This document shows, one piece after another, positions 1 through 8,941 of a stretch of DNA of 64,000 nt. A program made the position numbers and the translations under genes. Location of the stretch: NCBI GenBank assembly GCA_910577335.1, contig CAJTMJ010000003.1, positions 75,546 to 139,545 of the forward strand, written 5' to 3'. The notes beneath the pieces were generated by a model that was not told the DNA's origin, ran no database searches, and saw only the letters and a list, made by a program, of their open reading frames with translations. Origin of the DNA: an uncultured Duncaniella sp. (GTDB lineage Bacteria > Bacteroidota > Bacteroidia > Bacteroidales > Muribaculaceae). Each line of letters opens with the position of its first letter. Positions within the stretch are counted from its first letter, which is position 1.

Positions 1-2
1 CA

Positions 3-392
3 ATAGAACGTGTAGGTGTCAATACCTTGACGATTAAGACTAATGATGAGTGCAGGTGTGATGGATGTGCCATAACCGCATTATGCAACGGCAAGGATAC
101 GAACTCGGAGGTTTTAACCATCGATGTCTCTGATGCTTCACTTTTCGCTCCCGGCGAAAGGGTGGAAATCACAGCCACGTCAGGCTCCACTCTGCGCGCC
201 ACATGGTGGGCGTTGATTCTTCCGACTCTGATTTTCGCCGGTGTGATATTAGGTTGCCGATTGGGCTTCCCCGAACTTGGCGGATGGTCTATAGCCATAG
301 GCTTTGGTGCGTTAGGGCTTTATGACCTGTTCCTCTATCTGTGGCGACACAAGTTATCGCAAAAGATTCAGTGGACTGTGACTAAGATTTAA
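3..392 (+). CDS. rseC: RseC/MucC-family membrane protein, 5' partial
   Basis: The reading frame is open to the left edge of the window, so the gene is cut at its 5' end; the first possible internal start (TTG at 27) is probably not the real one. The visible part has the family's cysteine cluster (CRCDGC followed by ALC), then a short beta-rich stretch, then two hydrophobic segments (about WWALILPTLIFAGVILG and WSIAIGFGALGLYDLFLYL). RseC proteins are inner-membrane partners of the Rnf/Rsx complex that help keep iron-sulfur redox sensors such as SoxR reduced. It lies 31 bp upstream of rnfB on the same strand, the usual place in Bacteroidales rnf operons. Family assignment rests on the Cys motif, the two membrane spans and this context. 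Confidence 0.8.
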   Translation: MERVGVNTLTIKTNDECRCDGCAITALCNGKDTNSEVLTIDVSDASLFAPGERVEITATSGSTLRATWWALILPTLIFAGVILGCRLGFPELGGWSIAIGFGALGLYDLFLYLWRHKLSQKIQWTVTKI

Positions 393-423
393 TACTCGAA
401 GAATAGAAGATAAATTTTTTACC

Positions 424-1299
424 ATGAGCATTATAGTAACATCGATCATTGTCCTTGGGGCAATCGGAATTTTGGGCGCAGCGGTGCTTTATATCGTCGC
501 CCGACGTTTCTATGTGAAAGAAGATCCACGTATTGATCGTGTGGAGGCTCTTCTCCCGGGAGCTAACTGCGGCGGCTGCGGACGTAGCGGCTGTCGTGAT
601 TTCGCCACTGCGTGTGTCAACGCCACATCGCTTGACTCGCTCAGCTGTCCGGCATCAGGAAGCGCAGTGATGAAGCAGATAGGTGAGATAGTAGGTCTTG
701 CTGCCGTAGAGACCAAGCCTAAGATAGCAGTCATAAAATGTAACGGCTCCTGTGACGTTCGTCCGCAGGTGGCTCATTACGAAGGTGCGCCGACATGTTC
801 CATCCTTGCTACATTGGGTGCGGGTCAGACCGGCTGTCCCAATGGCTGTCTCGGTTGTGGCGATTGTGTGGCGGCTTGCCCGTACGATGCCATCCACATG
901 AATGACGCCACCGGACTTCCCGAAGTGGATGAAGATAAGTGTGTGGGTTGCGGCGCATGTGTCAAAGCATGTCCGCGAGCCATTATCGAACTCCGTTTCA
1001 AAGGACCGCGCGGCATGAGAGTCTGGGTGGCTTGCGCTAACAAGGAAAAGGGCGCTTTCGCCATGAAGGAATGTAAGGTGGCTTGTATAGGATGCTCGAA
1101 GTGTGCTAAAGAGTGTACACATGACGCTATCACTGTGGCTAACAATCTTGCATATATCGATTACGAGAAGTGTAAATTATGTCGCAAGTGTGTGGATGTA
1201 TGTCCTACCCATGCCATCCATGCCGTGAACTTCCCCGTGAAGAAAGCACAGCCGGCTCCCGAGCAGCCCAAACCTCAAACTGAAGTATCACCAGCTTAA
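424..1299 (+). CDS. rnfB: Rnf electron-transport complex subunit B
   Basis: 291 residues. An N-terminal membrane anchor (about residues 4-27) is followed by the RnfB-specific [4Fe-4S] motif with Cys at about 49, 52, 57 and 75, then four ferredoxin-type CxxCxxC motifs (CLGCGDC, CVGCGAC, CIGCSKC, CKLCRKC), each followed by CP or CT as expected. RnfB passes electrons from reduced ferredoxin toward RnfC/RnfD in the Rnf complex, which couples ferredoxin:NAD+ oxidoreduction to Na+ or H+ transport. The C-terminal tail is rich in Pro, Gln and Lys. rnfC follows 15 bp downstream, and the RseC-like gene precedes it, so the three are presumably one operon. Confidence 0.93.
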   Translation: MSIIVTSIIVLGAIGILGAAVLYIVARRFYVKEDPRIDRVEALLPGANCGGCGRSGCRDFATACVNATSLDSLSCPASGSAVMKQIGEIVGLAAVETKPKIAVIKCNGSCDVRPQVAHYEGAPTCSILATLGAGQTGCPNGCLGCGDCVAACPYDAIHMNDATGLPEVDEDKCVGCGACVKACPRAIIELRFKGPRGMRVWVACANKEKGAFAMKECKVACIGCSKCAKECTHDAITVANNLAYIDYEKCKLCRKCVDVCPTHAIHAVNFPVKKAQPAPEQPKPQTEVSPA

Positions 1300-1314
1300 C
1301 AAGACTCCATCAAT

Positions 1315-2655
1315 ATGAAATTACATACTTTCAAAATCGGTGGTGTCCATCCCGCCGAAAATAAGTTAGCAGCCGGAGAACCTATCATCAATGTTCCCCT
1401 TCCTGCCGAGGTAGTGCTTCCGATGGCACAGCATATCGGTGCGCCTGCCAAACCTATAGTTAACAAAGGCGATAAGGTAAAGCGAGGCGACTGCGTGGCA
1501 GAGGCTGGCGGATTTGTCTCCGCTCCGATCCATACACCTATTTCAGGTACAGTGGTTAAGATCGATGTGTGCCACAATCCGCAAGGTCTTCCTGTCCAGG
1601 CTATATATATTAAGAGCGATGAAGCTGACCGAGAGGCTGACCGTATCGCAAGAGAGAATCCCAGGCCTGTTCGTGACCGTTCGGAACTTGCTATACTCAG
1701 TAGCAAAGCTATTATCGATATAATAAAGAATGCCGGTATTGTGGGACTTGGTGGTGCCACATTCCCGACCCATGTAAAACTTTCACCTCCTCCCGGCTCG
1801 AAAGCCGAATTGGTTATAATCAATGCCGTGGAGTGCGAACCGTGTCTGTCATGCGATGACATGCTTATGCGTGAACGACCCCGTGAGATTGCCAAAGGTG
1901 TTGAGTTCCTGATGCGTGCCGCGGGTGTTAACCATGGTGTCATAGCCATAGAGAATAATAAACCTGAAGCTATCAAGGCGATGACAGAAGCCGCTTCAAC
2001 CGTGCCCGGTCTTGAAGTTATGCCTATGAAGGTGAAGTATCCGCAGGGCGGTGAAAAGCAGCTTATAGAGGCTGTGACCGGAAAGGAAGTGCCTTCAGGC
2101 GCACTCCCGATAGCTACCGGGGCGATAGTTCAGAATGTCGCTACTGCCTACGCCGTGTATCGTGCTGTGGTTTACGGTGAACCTTTGATGGAGAGAGTGT
2201 TGACGGTTCATGACGGCAAGACAGGAAAGAATCTGCGAGTGGCTCTCGGAACAAATCTTGCTTCGCTTGTGGATTCCACTGATTACGAGAAAATCATTCT
2301 TGGCGGTCCTATGATGGGACGTACAGCTTCCACATTGGACACACCGATGATTAAGGGTAACTCAGGCATTCTGCTTGACAACCGATATGCCCACCGCCGT
2401 GAGGTTGAGCCGTGTATCCGTTGCGGATTCTGCGCACAGGCTTGTCCGATGGGGCTTGAACCATTCCTGCTCAGCACACTTTCAAGACTTAAGGACTGGG
2501 AAGAGGCTGAGGCTCAGAAGATAGCCAACTGTATAGAATGTGGCTCATGTAGCTACGCTTGCCCGGCTTCCCGTCCGGTGGTTGACTATATCCGTCTCGG
2601 CAAGTCAACGGTCATGGGAATCATGCGCGCCCGTGCCGCAGCAGCCAAGAAATAA
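1315..2655 (+). CDS. rnfC: Rnf electron-transport complex subunit C
   Basis: 446 residues, normal for the short RnfC of Bacteroidales. The N-terminal part matches the RnfC barrel-sandwich domain (GGVHPAENK near the start). It is followed by the NADH-binding/SLBB-like core (GLGGATFPTHVKL, NAVECEPCLSCDD) and two C-terminal [4Fe-4S] motifs, CIRCGFCAQACP and CIECGSCSYACP. RnfC is the peripheral NAD(H)-binding subunit. In the usual operon order rnfD, G, E and A come next; here a perfect 13-bp inverted repeat follows the stop codon within about 25 bp and the next gene is an aminotransferase with its own promoter. The integral-membrane subunits are therefore elsewhere or absent. Confidence 0.95.
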   Translation: MKLHTFKIGGVHPAENKLAAGEPIINVPLPAEVVLPMAQHIGAPAKPIVNKGDKVKRGDCVAEAGGFVSAPIHTPISGTVVKIDVCHNPQGLPVQAIYIKSDEADREADRIARENPRPVRDRSELAILSSKAIIDIIKNAGIVGLGGATFPTHVKLSPPPGSKAELVIINAVECEPCLSCDDMLMRERPREIAKGVEFLMRAAGVNHGVIAIENNKPEAIKAMTEAASTVPGLEVMPMKVKYPQGGEKQLIEAVTGKEVPSGALPIATGAIVQNVATAYAVYRAVVYGEPLMERVLTVHDGKTGKNLRVALGTNLASLVDSTDYEKIILGGPMMGRTASTLDTPMIKGNSGILLDNRYAHRREVEPCIRCGFCAQACPMGLEPFLLSTLSRLKDWEEAEAQKIANCIECGSCSYACPASRPVVDYIRLGKSTVMGIMRARAAAAKK

Positions 2656-2677
2656 TAAAAATCTCGACATGTCATAT

Positions 2678-2730
2678 ATCCCGACAAACTTTGAGGGTTG
2701 AAAAAATCCGGAGTTTGTCGGGATTTATTG
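2678..2730 (+). terminator. Intrinsic terminator after rnfC
   Basis: A perfect 13-bp inverted repeat, ATCCCGACAAACT at 2678-2690 and its complement at 2712-2724, is followed by TTATTG. The U-tract is modest but the stem is long and GC-balanced. It closes the rseC-rnfB-rnfC unit. Confidence 0.75.
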
Positions 2731-2793
2731 TCAACAGATGCTTGCGAAGTCCAATCTTTTTCAAAAAGAATGGTTCGGAATAGAGATATAGGG

Positions 2794-2824
2794 TTGAAAA
2801 ATATATCAAAAGTTCGTAACTTTG
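2794..2824 (+). promoter_or_regulatory. Promoter of the aminotransferase gene
   Basis: TTG at 2794-2796, a 20-bp spacer and TAACTTTG at 2817-2824 match the Bacteroidetes primary sigma consensus (TTTG, about 19-21 bp, TAnnTTTG). The start codon is 35 bp downstream of the -7 element. Confidence 0.75.
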
Positions 2825-2859
2825 TGCGCATTAATAATCTAATTTAAATTTAGGGATTT

Positions 2860-4059
2860 ATGATGACCCATATTTCTGAAAGAGTCCAGGCTTTGGCACC
2901 GTCGGCAACATTGGCGATGTCGCAGAAGAGCAATGAGCTTAAGGCTCAGGGTGTAGATGTGATAAACCTCTCAGTCGGCGAGCCTGATTTCGAGACCCCA
3001 GCCCATATCAAAGAGGCGGCTAAACGTGCTATTGACGAAAACTATACATTCTATACACCTGTTCCGGGTTATATGTCACTCCGTAAGGCTGTGTCAGAAA
3101 AACTTCTTAAAGAGAATGGCGTTAGCTACGCTCCCGAGCAGATTGTGGTGTCAAACGGAGCCAAGCAGGCACTCTGCAATGTTATCCTTGCCACTATCAA
3201 TCCCGGTGATGAGGTGATCATCCCTATGCCGGCATGGGTTAGCTATGTGGAAATGGTGAAACTCGCCGGAGGTAAGACTGTGGAGATACATGCCGATATC
3301 AAGCAGGAATTCAAGATTACCCCCGAACAGCTTGAAGCGGCCATCACACCGGCAACAAGGATGATTCTTATCTGCTCGCCGTCAAATCCTACCGGCAGTA
3401 TCTATAGCCGTGAGGAATTGGAGGCATTGGTGAAGGTGCTTGCCAAGTACCCCGACATCATGGTGCTTGCCGATGAGATATACGAACATATCAACTTCAC
3501 CGGCTCATTCACTTCTATGGCTTCATTCCCTGAAATCGCTGACCGCACAGTGATAATCAACGGTGTGTCAAAAGCATACGCGATGACCGGATGGCGTATC
3601 GGTTACTGCGCAGCTCCGCAGTGGCTTGCTAAGGCAGTGACTAAACTTCAGGGACAATATACATCAAACGCTTCATCTATCGCTCAGAAAGCTGCCGAGG
3701 CTGCCTATACAGGCTCGCAGGAATGTATCGCAGAGATGAACAAGGCTTTCGAACGTCGCCGTGACCTCGTGGTGAAGCTTGCAAGCGAAATACCCGGACT
3801 AAAAGTCAACCGTCCGCAGGGCGCATTCTATCTCTTCCCTGAGGTAAGTGCCTATCTCGGCAAGACCACCCCTGATGGAAAGAAGATTGAAACTTCCGGA
3901 GACCTCGCCATGTATCTGCTTGAGTCAGGACATGTCGCCACTGTTGACGGAGGCGCATTTGGAATGGAAGGATATATCCGTCTGAGCTATGCTACCTCTG
4001 ACGATAATCTTCGTGAAGCTCTTCGCCGTATTCGTGAAGCACTTTTGAATTTGAAATAA
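2860..4059 (+). CDS. Class I/II PLP-dependent aminotransferase (aspartate aminotransferase type)
   Basis: 399 residues. The fold-type I landmarks are present: SVGEPDFETP near the N-terminus, SNGAKQAL, PMPAWVSY, CSPSNPTGS, LADEIYEHI and the PLP lysine in GVSKAYAMTGWRIGY (about Lys238). A conserved Arg near the C-terminus (GYIRLSYA) binds the substrate carboxylate. The protein resembles the AspC/AatA subgroup that transfers amino groups between aspartate or related acids and 2-oxoglutarate; exact substrate range cannot be read from sequence. Two ATG codons are adjacent at 2860 and 2863; either could be used. It has its own promoter just upstream, and tyrS follows after 35 bp on the same strand with no visible terminator between them. 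Confidence 0.9.
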   Translation: MMTHISERVQALAPSATLAMSQKSNELKAQGVDVINLSVGEPDFETPAHIKEAAKRAIDENYTFYTPVPGYMSLRKAVSEKLLKENGVSYAPEQIVVSNGAKQALCNVILATINPGDEVIIPMPAWVSYVEMVKLAGGKTVEIHADIKQEFKITPEQLEAAITPATRMILICSPSNPTGSIYSREELEALVKVLAKYPDIMVLADEIYEHINFTGSFTSMASFPEIADRTVIINGVSKAYAMTGWRIGYCAAPQWLAKAVTKLQGQYTSNASSIAQKAAEAAYTGSQECIAEMNKAFERRRDLVVKLASEIPGLKVNRPQGAFYLFPEVSAYLGKTTPDGKKIETSGDLAMYLLESGHVATVDGGAFGMEGYIRLSYATSDDNLREALRRIREALLNLK

Positions 4060-4094
4060 ATAACGACCAATAAACAGGTTTATAAATTATCCCG

Positions 4095-5387
4095 ATGGAT
4101 TTTATTGAAGAATTGACCTGGCGCGGCATGATCCACCAGATGATGCCGGGCACAGATGAACAACTAAAGAAAGAAATGACCACGGCGTACCTCGGTATTG
4201 ACCCGACCGCCGACTCTCTGCATATCGGTCACCTCGTGGGGGTGATGATGCTTAAACATTTTCAGCGTGCAGGGCATAAGCCCATCGCTCTCGTAGGTGG
4301 TGCCACCGGTATGATCGGTGACCCCTCCATGAAGAGTCAGGAACGTAAGCTGCTTGACGAGGAAACTCTTCGCCACAATCAGGAGGCCATCAAGAAACAG
4401 CTTGCCAAATTCCTTGACTTCGACTCCGATGCGCCCAACGCTGCTGAAATGGTCAACAATTACGACTGGATGAAGAATTTCTCATTCCTCGACTTCATCC
4501 GTGACGTGGGCAAGCATATCACCGTTAATTATATGATGGCAAAAGACTCTGTGAAGAAGCGCCTTAGCGGTGAGTCACAGCAGGGTATGTCGTTCACTGA
4601 GTTTTCTTACCAGCTCTGTCAGGGCTACGACTTCCTTCATCTATACAAGGAGAAGGGATGCCGTCTGCAGCTCGGCGGTTCTGACCAGTGGGGTAACATC
4701 ACCACAGGTACTGAGCTGATTCGCCGCACAGTGGGTGGCGAGGCATACGCACTTACTTGTCCGCTGATAACAAAGGCTGACGGAGGTAAGTTTGGCAAGA
4801 CCGAGAGCGGTAATGTATGGCTCGATCCACGCTACACATCACCTTATAAGTTCTATCAGTTCTGGCTGAATGTTTCAGACGCTGACGCAGAGAAATATAT
4901 CAAGATATTCACAGAACTTACTCGTGAGGAGATTGCCGCACTCGTGGAGGAACAGGCTAAAGATCCCGGTCTCCGTCCGCTTCAGAAGCGTCTTGCCAAG
5001 GAGATTACCACAATGGTACACTCAGCCGAGGATTACGAGACGGCAGTAGAGGCATCGCAGATACTTTTCAGCAATAAAGCCGGAGAAACACTTCGTAAGA
5101 TTGACGAACAGACACTATTAGCAGTCATGGAAGGTGTTCCGCAGTTTGAAGTGCCCCGCTCGGCTATAGAGGAGGGTATGAAGCTTGCCGACCTCCTTAC
5201 AGATGTTGCGCCGGTGTTCCCGTCGAAAGGTGAGATGCGCAAGATGGTTCAGGGTGGCGGCGTTTCCATAAACAAGGAAAAGATTGCCGACGCATACGCT
5301 CCCGCCACAGCCGACATGCTCCTTAACGATAAATACATCCTCGTACAGAGAGGCAAGAAGAACTACTTCCTTTTGAAAGTGGTGTAA
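4095..5387 (+). CDS. tyrS: Tyrosyl-tRNA synthetase
   Basis: 430 residues. A class I synthetase with the HIGH signature at about residues 43-46 ([10 protein letters not shown]), the tyrosine-pocket and ATP-site residues (GGSDQWGN), and a KMSKS-equivalent KFGKT in [11 protein letters not shown]. The C-terminal S4-like RNA-binding domain ([19 protein letters not shown]) is present. It charges tRNA-Tyr in the cytoplasm. Probably co-transcribed with the preceding aminotransferase. A perfect 20-bp palindrome overlaps the stop codon, and a hairpin terminator lies about 45 bp further on. Confidence 0.97.
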   Translation: MDFIEELTWRGMIHQMMPGTDEQLKKEMTTAYLGIDPTADSLHIGHLVGVMMLKHFQRAGHKPIALVGGATGMIGDPSMKSQERKLLDEETLRHNQEAIKKQLAKFLDFDSDAPNAAEMVNNYDWMKNFSFLDFIRDVGKHITVNYMMAKDSVKKRLSGESQQGMSFTEFSYQLCQGYDFLHLYKEKGCRLQLGGSDQWGNITTGTELIRRTVGGEAYALTCPLITKADGGKFGKTESGNVWLDPRYTSPYKFYQFWLNVSDADAEKYIKIFTELTREEIAALVEEQAKDPGLRPLQKRLAKEITTMVHSAEDYETAVEASQILFSNKAGETLRKIDEQTLLAVMEGVPQFEVPRSAIEEGMKLADLLTDVAPVFPSKGEMRKMVQGGGVSINKEKIADAYAPATADMLLNDKYILVQRGKKNYFLLKVV

Positions 5388-5405
5388 TATCCGATATCGG
5401 ATATT
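5386..5405. repeat. Perfect 20-bp palindrome over the tyrS stop codon
   Basis: AATATCCGATATCGGATATT reads identically on both strands and includes the last two bases of the tyrS stop codon. It may form a short RNA hairpin that helps end transcription or protect the 3' end; it may equally be a protein site. Function unknown. Confidence 0.6.
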
Positions 5406-5433
5406 ATATTAATTCGTTATCATAACTTTTATC

Positions 5434-5475
5434 ATAATCCATTCCGACCTACGGGGTGGATTATGTGTTTTAAAT
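5434..5475 (+). terminator. Hairpin terminator after tyrS
   Basis: ATAATCCATTCC at 5434-5445 pairs with GGGGTGGATTAT at 5453-5464 (two G-U pairs, 7-nt loop), followed by GTGTTTTAAAT. It separates tyrS from the GH115 gene. Confidence 0.6.
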
Positions 5476-5487
5476 ACAATCAGAAAT

Positions 5488-8046
5488 ATGAAGTGGAGAG
5501 TGATTTTGGCTATGATGCTGGTTTGCATGTCCTTTAAGGGGTATGCGCTGGATCATAAGGGTGTGACGAAGGAGGCGGCTAATGCCGAGGGCTTCTTTAC
5601 GCTTATCGATGATGGGAAGCCGGTGTCGATTGTGATGTCGGCTGACGATCTGAAAGGTGTGGGGATTGCTTTGGAGAATCTTTCGGCAGATTTTGAGAAG
5701 GTATGCGGAGTTAAAGCGCCCGTTTATAAATCGGCTGACGGGGTTGTGCCTGCAGAAGGTGCGCCGACCGGGAAGTGTGTGATAGTCGGTTCTGTAAAAT
5801 CGCCGTTGATAGCCGGTTTGGTTAAAGCAGGTAAGCTCGACGGCGCACAGCTCGACGGCAAGAATGAGAAATATATAATTACAACTGTTGAAAATCCTTA
5901 TCCCGGAGTTGAGGATGCATTGGTGATTGCCGGAAGCGACAGGCGAGGAACTATTTACGGTGTGTATGAACTTTCGGAACAGATCGGAGTGTCACCATGG
6001 TACTTTTGGGCAGATGTTCCTGTGGCTAAAAAGAAAAATCTGTCGATAAAAGATGGCGTATACACAGCCGGTGAGCCGTTTGTAAAATACAGAGGTATAT
6101 TCCTTAATGACGAAGCTCCATGTCTGACCTCATGGGTTAAAAACAGATACGGCACAGATTATGGCGACCATAATTTTTATGCCGATGTCTGTGAACTCAT
6201 ACTCCGTCTGCGCGGCAATTATCTTTGGCCCGCAATGTGGGGATGGGCGTTTTATGCCGATGATCCTGAAAACAGCAAAACCGCAGACGAGATGGGTGTG
6301 ATAATGGGTACATCCCATCATGAACCTATGGCACGTAACCATCAGGAATATGCACGTAACCGAGGTAAGTACGGGGCTTGGAACTACAGCACAAATCAAA
6401 AATCGCTTGACAACTTTTTCCGTGAAGGTATAGAACGCATGAAGGGAACGGAGGATGTGGTTACCATCGGTATGCGTGGCGACGGCGATGAGGCTATGAG
6501 CGAGGATGCCGATGTGAAACTCCTCAAAAAGATTATCACCAACCAGCGCAATATTATAAAGAAGGTAACCAAACGTCCGGCTAAGGAGACACCTCAGATA
6601 TGGGCGCTTTATAAAGAGGTGTTTGATTACTATGACAAGGGGCTTCGTGCGCCTGACGATGTTATATACCTGCTTTGTGATGACAATTGGGGAAATGTGC
6701 GCCGTGTACCCAATGAGGAGGAGCGCAAGCATCCGGGAGGATTCGGGCTCTACTATCATGTGGATTATGTGGGCGCTCCCCGTAACTCAAAGCTGATAAA
6801 TGTCACTCCTATTCAGAATATGTGGGAACAACTCACACTCGCTTCCGACTATGGTATAGATAAGATGTGGATTCTCAATGTCGGCGACTTGAAACCGATG
6901 GAGTATCCTATCACTCTTTTCCTTGACATGGCATGGAATCCCGACGCCTTCACGGTTGATAACCTTTTGGAGCATCCTCGTGAATTTTGCCGACAGACAT
7001 TCGGGGAGGAAAATGCCGACGAGGCAGCCCGACTGCTTAACCTGTATTCCAAGTATGCGGGACGTGTGACCCCTGAAATGCTCGACAGCAAGACTTACAA
7101 TCTTGAGACCGGTGAGTGGCGTAAAGTCACCGACGATTATCTCAGACTTGAAGCTGAGGCATTGCGTCAATATATCACATTGGATTCGGCTCATAGGGAT
7201 GCCTACAGAGAGCTTATACTATTCCCGATACAGTTGGTGGCTAATCTGTATGACATGTACTATTCTCAGGCTATGAATCACAAACTTTATTCCGAAGGTA
7301 GTCCGGAGGCTAACTTTTGGGCTGACCGTGTTGAGGAAACATTCAAGCGTGACTCTCTGCTGATGGCTCAATATAATCATGAGATAGCCGGAGGAAAATG
7401 GAACGGGATGATGACTCAGAAACATATCGGGTATAAGATATGGAATGACGATTTTCCCCGTGACACACGCCCTGAAACATTCCGTATAGCAAATCCCGTT
7501 CCGGGTGGATACACATTCACCCCCGGCAATGGTGTCGTTGCTATGGAAGCCGAGCATTTTTATAAGGCATCGGCTGGAACTGCCGGCGAATGGACAGTGA
7601 TACCGTACATGGGACGTACGCTCAGCGGTGTCACCCTGCTTCCACACACTGTTGACCCCAAGGATGCGTTCTTGGAATATAAATTTGATCTTCCGGAGGG
7701 TCAGAAAAATGTGAAAGTCCATGTGGTAGTGAAATCGACACTTGCGTTTAAAAATTCTAACGGACATCGTTACTCGGTTAGCCTTGACGGAGGAGAGCCG
7801 GTGGTGGTGAACTTCAATGAAAATCTCAACGAAGCTCCCGAGAATATATATGATGTGTTCTATCCCATCGTTGCCCGCAGGGTGGTGGAGAACACTGTCG
7901 ATTTTGACGTTAAGGATTTGAAGGGTCACACTCTCACATTGCGTCCGCTTGACTCAGGCGTTGTCTTTGAAAAAGTGGTGGTTGATTGTGGCGGTTATAA
8001 GCCCTCATATCTGTTTATGGAGGAATCCGCTTGCCATAAAAATTAA
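5488..8046 (+). CDS. Glycoside hydrolase family 115 (alpha-glucuronidase)
   Basis: 852 residues with an N-terminal signal peptide (hydrophobic VILAMMLVCMSF, cleavage near GYA). GH115 landmarks follow: an N-terminal alpha/beta domain, GIYGVYELSEQIGVSPWYFWADVP, YRGIFLNDEAPCLTSW, NYLWPAMW, GMRGDGDEAM and DDNWGNVRR, then an all-helical region and a C-terminal beta-rich domain (from about residue 680, PGNGVVAMEAEHFYKA). The length is close to the family norm. GH115 enzymes release (4-O-methyl-)glucuronic acid side chains from xylan and some related glycans. The gene is flanked by terminators on both sides and stands alone, apart from the other carbohydrate-active genes of the window. Confidence 0.92.
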   Translation: MKWRVILAMMLVCMSFKGYALDHKGVTKEAANAEGFFTLIDDGKPVSIVMSADDLKGVGIALENLSADFEKVCGVKAPVYKSADGVVPAEGAPTGKCVIVGSVKSPLIAGLVKAGKLDGAQLDGKNEKYIITTVENPYPGVEDALVIAGSDRRGTIYGVYELSEQIGVSPWYFWADVPVAKKKNLSIKDGVYTAGEPFVKYRGIFLNDEAPCLTSWVKNRYGTDYGDHNFYADVCELILRLRGNYLWPAMWGWAFYADDPENSKTADEMGVIMGTSHHEPMARNHQEYARNRGKYGAWNYSTNQKSLDNFFREGIERMKGTEDVVTIGMRGDGDEAMSEDADVKLLKKIITNQRNIIKKVTKRPAKETPQIWALYKEVFDYYDKGLRAPDDVIYLLCDDNWGNVRRVPNEEERKHPGGFGLYYHVDYVGAPRNSKLINVTPIQNMWEQLTLASDYGIDKMWILNVGDLKPMEYPITLFLDMAWNPDAFTVDNLLEHPREFCRQTFGEENADEAARLLNLYSKYAGRVTPEMLDSKTYNLETGEWRKVTDDYLRLEAEALRQYITLDSAHRDAYRELILFPIQLVANLYDMYYSQAMNHKLYSEGSPEANFWADRVEETFKRDSLLMAQYNHEIAGGKWNGMMTQKHIGYKIWNDDFPRDTRPETFRIANPVPGGYTFTPGNGVVAMEAEHFYKASAGTAGEWTVIPYMGRTLSGVTLLPHTVDPKDAFLEYKFDLPEGQKNVKVHVVVKSTLAFKNSNGHRYSVSLDGGEPVVVNFNENLNEAPENIYDVFYPIVARRVVENTVDFDVKDLKGHTLTLRPLDSGVVFEKVVVDCGGYKPSYLFMEESACHKN

Positions 8047-8067
8047 ACACTCGGATATATAGACCGG

Positions 8068-8110
8068 ATATTGCCTTCTCTGCATAAGGGAAGGCAATAT
8101 TTATTATATG
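8068..8110 (+). terminator. Hairpin terminator after the GH115 gene
   Basis: ATATTGCCTTC at 8068-8078 pairs with GAAGGCAATAT at 8090-8100, followed by the T-rich TTATTATAT. Confidence 0.7.
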
Positions 8111-8153
8111 TCGCTCGTTATTTTAAAGAGTGTTATTATAACCCTCCTGAATA

Positions 8154-8930
8154 ATGATTGGACACGGTGAAAAATATAGTATTCCGGATGCTAAGTTGCT
8201 GTCGGTTGGCAGACTGCGATTTGTCGTGACATTTCTTGTCATGGCAATATCGGGATTCATGGCTACATTGGGAGCGCAACATCTTAATGACAAGCTCATG
8301 AATAAGCCGTACGCCGATTTGCGGCGATGGCATTTGGGATTCTCGGTGGGCGTTCATACGCAAGATATGTCGTTTACCCATAACGGTTTTGTGACCGATA
8401 ACGGAGAGCAATGGTTCATGGAGCAGCCGTCGTTTTCGCCGGGATTCTGCGTGAACGGACTTGTGGATTTCCGTCTAAGCACATATTTCAATCTCCGCTT
8501 CACTCCGGGTATGTATTTCGGCAACAGGGATATAACCATGCGGGAGTATAAATCGGGGAAGACACTGAGCCAAAACATCAAATCAGCATACTTGGTAATG
8601 CCTTTGGACCTGAAATTCTCAGGGCTACGCTATCGCAACTCACGCCCATACGTGACAGGCGGAGTGATGCCGACATTTAATGTCTCACGTCAGAAACATG
8701 ACTATTTGCGTATGAATGTAGCCGATTTTTATCTGACATGCGGTTTCGGGTGCGATTTCTATCTGCCATATTTTAAATTTAATCCCGAAGTTAAATTCTG
8801 CTTCGGACTAACGGATGTGATTGACCATAACCGCACGGATTTAGTGGATGACCCGGAGAAATTCAAGATAACGCAATCGTTGAAAAAGGCGACGTCGAAG
8901 ATGGTGGTGCTTACATTTTATTTTGAGTAG
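8154..8930 (+). CDS. porT: Type IX secretion system outer-membrane barrel protein PorT
   Basis: 258 residues. A hydrophobic export segment (about RFVVTFLVMAISGFMATLGAQ) precedes a beta-barrel of alternating hydrophobic strands ending in Phe-Tyr-Phe-Glu, typical of an outer-membrane protein. The pattern LGFSVGVHTQDM, PGFCVNGLVDFRL, YFNLRFTPGMYFGNR and SAYLVMPLDLKF matches PorT-type proteins. PorT is needed for type IX secretion and sits in the outer membrane. The annotated ATG gives a rather long stretch before the signal core, so a start a little downstream is possible. It is the first gene of the T9SS core operon; porP follows with a gap of a few bases. Confidence 0.85.
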   Translation: MIGHGEKYSIPDAKLLSVGRLRFVVTFLVMAISGFMATLGAQHLNDKLMNKPYADLRRWHLGFSVGVHTQDMSFTHNGFVTDNGEQWFMEQPSFSPGFCVNGLVDFRLSTYFNLRFTPGMYFGNRDITMREYKSGKTLSQNIKSAYLVMPLDLKFSGLRYRNSRPYVTGGVMPTFNVSRQKHDYLRMNVADFYLTCGFGCDFYLPYFKFNPEVKFCFGLTDVIDHNRTDLVDDPEKFKITQSLKKATSKMVVLTFYFE

Positions 8931-8941
8931 TGAGAAGGAGT

